DNA of 64,000 nt from Blastococcus haudaquaticus. Lineage in GTDB: Bacteria; Actinomycetota; Actinomycetes; Mycobacteriales; Geodermatophilaceae. Where the stretch lies: positions 1,240,001 through 1,304,000 of the forward strand of contig NZ_OCNK01000001.1 in NCBI RefSeq assembly GCF_900230285.1, read 5' to 3'. Numbering within the stretch: position 1 is the stretch's first letter; every line of letters begins with the position of its first letter. Shown here piece by piece: positions 63,940 through 64,000 of this stretch. Under the pieces are notes generated by a model, which was not told the DNA's origin, made no database searches, and worked only from the letters and a program-made list of their open reading frames with translations. The position numbers and the translations under genes are program-made.

Positions 63940-64000
63940 CCCTCGAGGACCTGCTCGAGGTCGCCCGGCGCACGCTCGGGTCGGACATGCGGGTCCGCGA
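63927..64000 (+). CDS. Fic/Doc-family toxin, N-terminus only (cut by window end)
   Basis: Only 24 codons are visible: an ATG followed by AGLTLEDLLEVARRTLG and SDMRVR. LTxEDLLEIA...G...VRD is the usual opening of actinobacterial Doc toxins that modify EF-Tu or other targets. The Fic motif would be beyond the window, so this is supported by the N-terminus and by the antitoxin overlap only. Confidence 0.6.
   Translation, partial: MAGLTLEDLLEVARRTLGSDMRVR

Overview
The window is high-GC actinobacterial chromosome. Gene content and order point to the order Geodermatophilales (Blastococcus/Geodermatophilus/Modestobacter type); that placement is inferred from protein style, not from a marker search. 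The left 25 kb follows the order found around the mycobacterial replication origin (Rv0005 to Rv0020c): gyrB, gyrA, a DUF3566 membrane protein, tRNA-Ile, a DLW-39 peptide, tRNA-Ala, ppiA, rhomboid protease, PH-domain protein, crgA, DUF881 protein, trpG/pabA, pknB, pknA, pbpA, rodA, pstP, fhaB, fhaA and tRNA-Leu. A thiolase gene, an AhpD-like gene and a small membrane-protein gene are inserted. Upstream of gyrB there is an amino-acid permease and an SDR-type oxidoreductase instead of the usual recF/dnaN side.

Layout. 1-2.4 kb: SDR-like protein (partial) and APC permease. 2.6-8.0 kb: gyrase and DUF3566. 8.2-15.4 kb: tRNAs and housekeeping genes. 15.4-24.9 kb: a minus-strand cell-wall growth and phosphosignalling operon in which pstP, rodA, pbpA and pknA are joined by 1-4 nt overlaps. 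25-31 kb: small enzymes, an acyl-CoA dehydrogenase, proline dehydrogenase, a chemoreceptor and a degenerate HhH-GPD protein. 31.4-35.9 kb: MOSC, S4, RNB nuclease, aminotransferase and omega-amidase-like genes. 36-42.6 kb: a multidomain NhaA fusion, a PRC-barrel/DUF2382 stress protein, a CYTH-CHAD protein and a metallophosphoesterase. 42.6-48.6 kb: TetR, pfkA divergent from a GntR regulator, SRPBCC, a GlsB-like membrane protein, an MBL-fold hydrolase, a 73-aa four-cysteine protein and an enoyl-CoA hydratase. 48.7-52.1 kb: efeUOB iron uptake behind an IdeR/DtxR-like box. 52.3-57.4 kb: two tandem Ser/Thr kinases and a PAS-GAF-SpoIIE phosphatase. 57.4-63.5 kb: a Pro-rich membrane protein, CinA, a class E sortase with its small partner, an Asn-rich LAYTG surface protein and a Thr-rich secreted protein. 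The right edge holds the start of a ribbon-helix-helix/Doc-type toxin-antitoxin operon.

Sites of note are one perfect parS-type palindrome at 32.4 kb, a family of GGCCCCGTCC...GGACGGGGTCC intergenic palindromes (four copies), four exact copies of a DnaA-box-like 9-mer around crgA, and palindromic operators in front of gntR/pfkA and the toxin-antitoxin pair. No CRISPR array, insertion sequence or rRNA gene was seen. The strongest novelty candidates are the NhaA-DsbA-cNMP-glutaredoxin-like fusion and the class E sortase cluster with its repeat protein.
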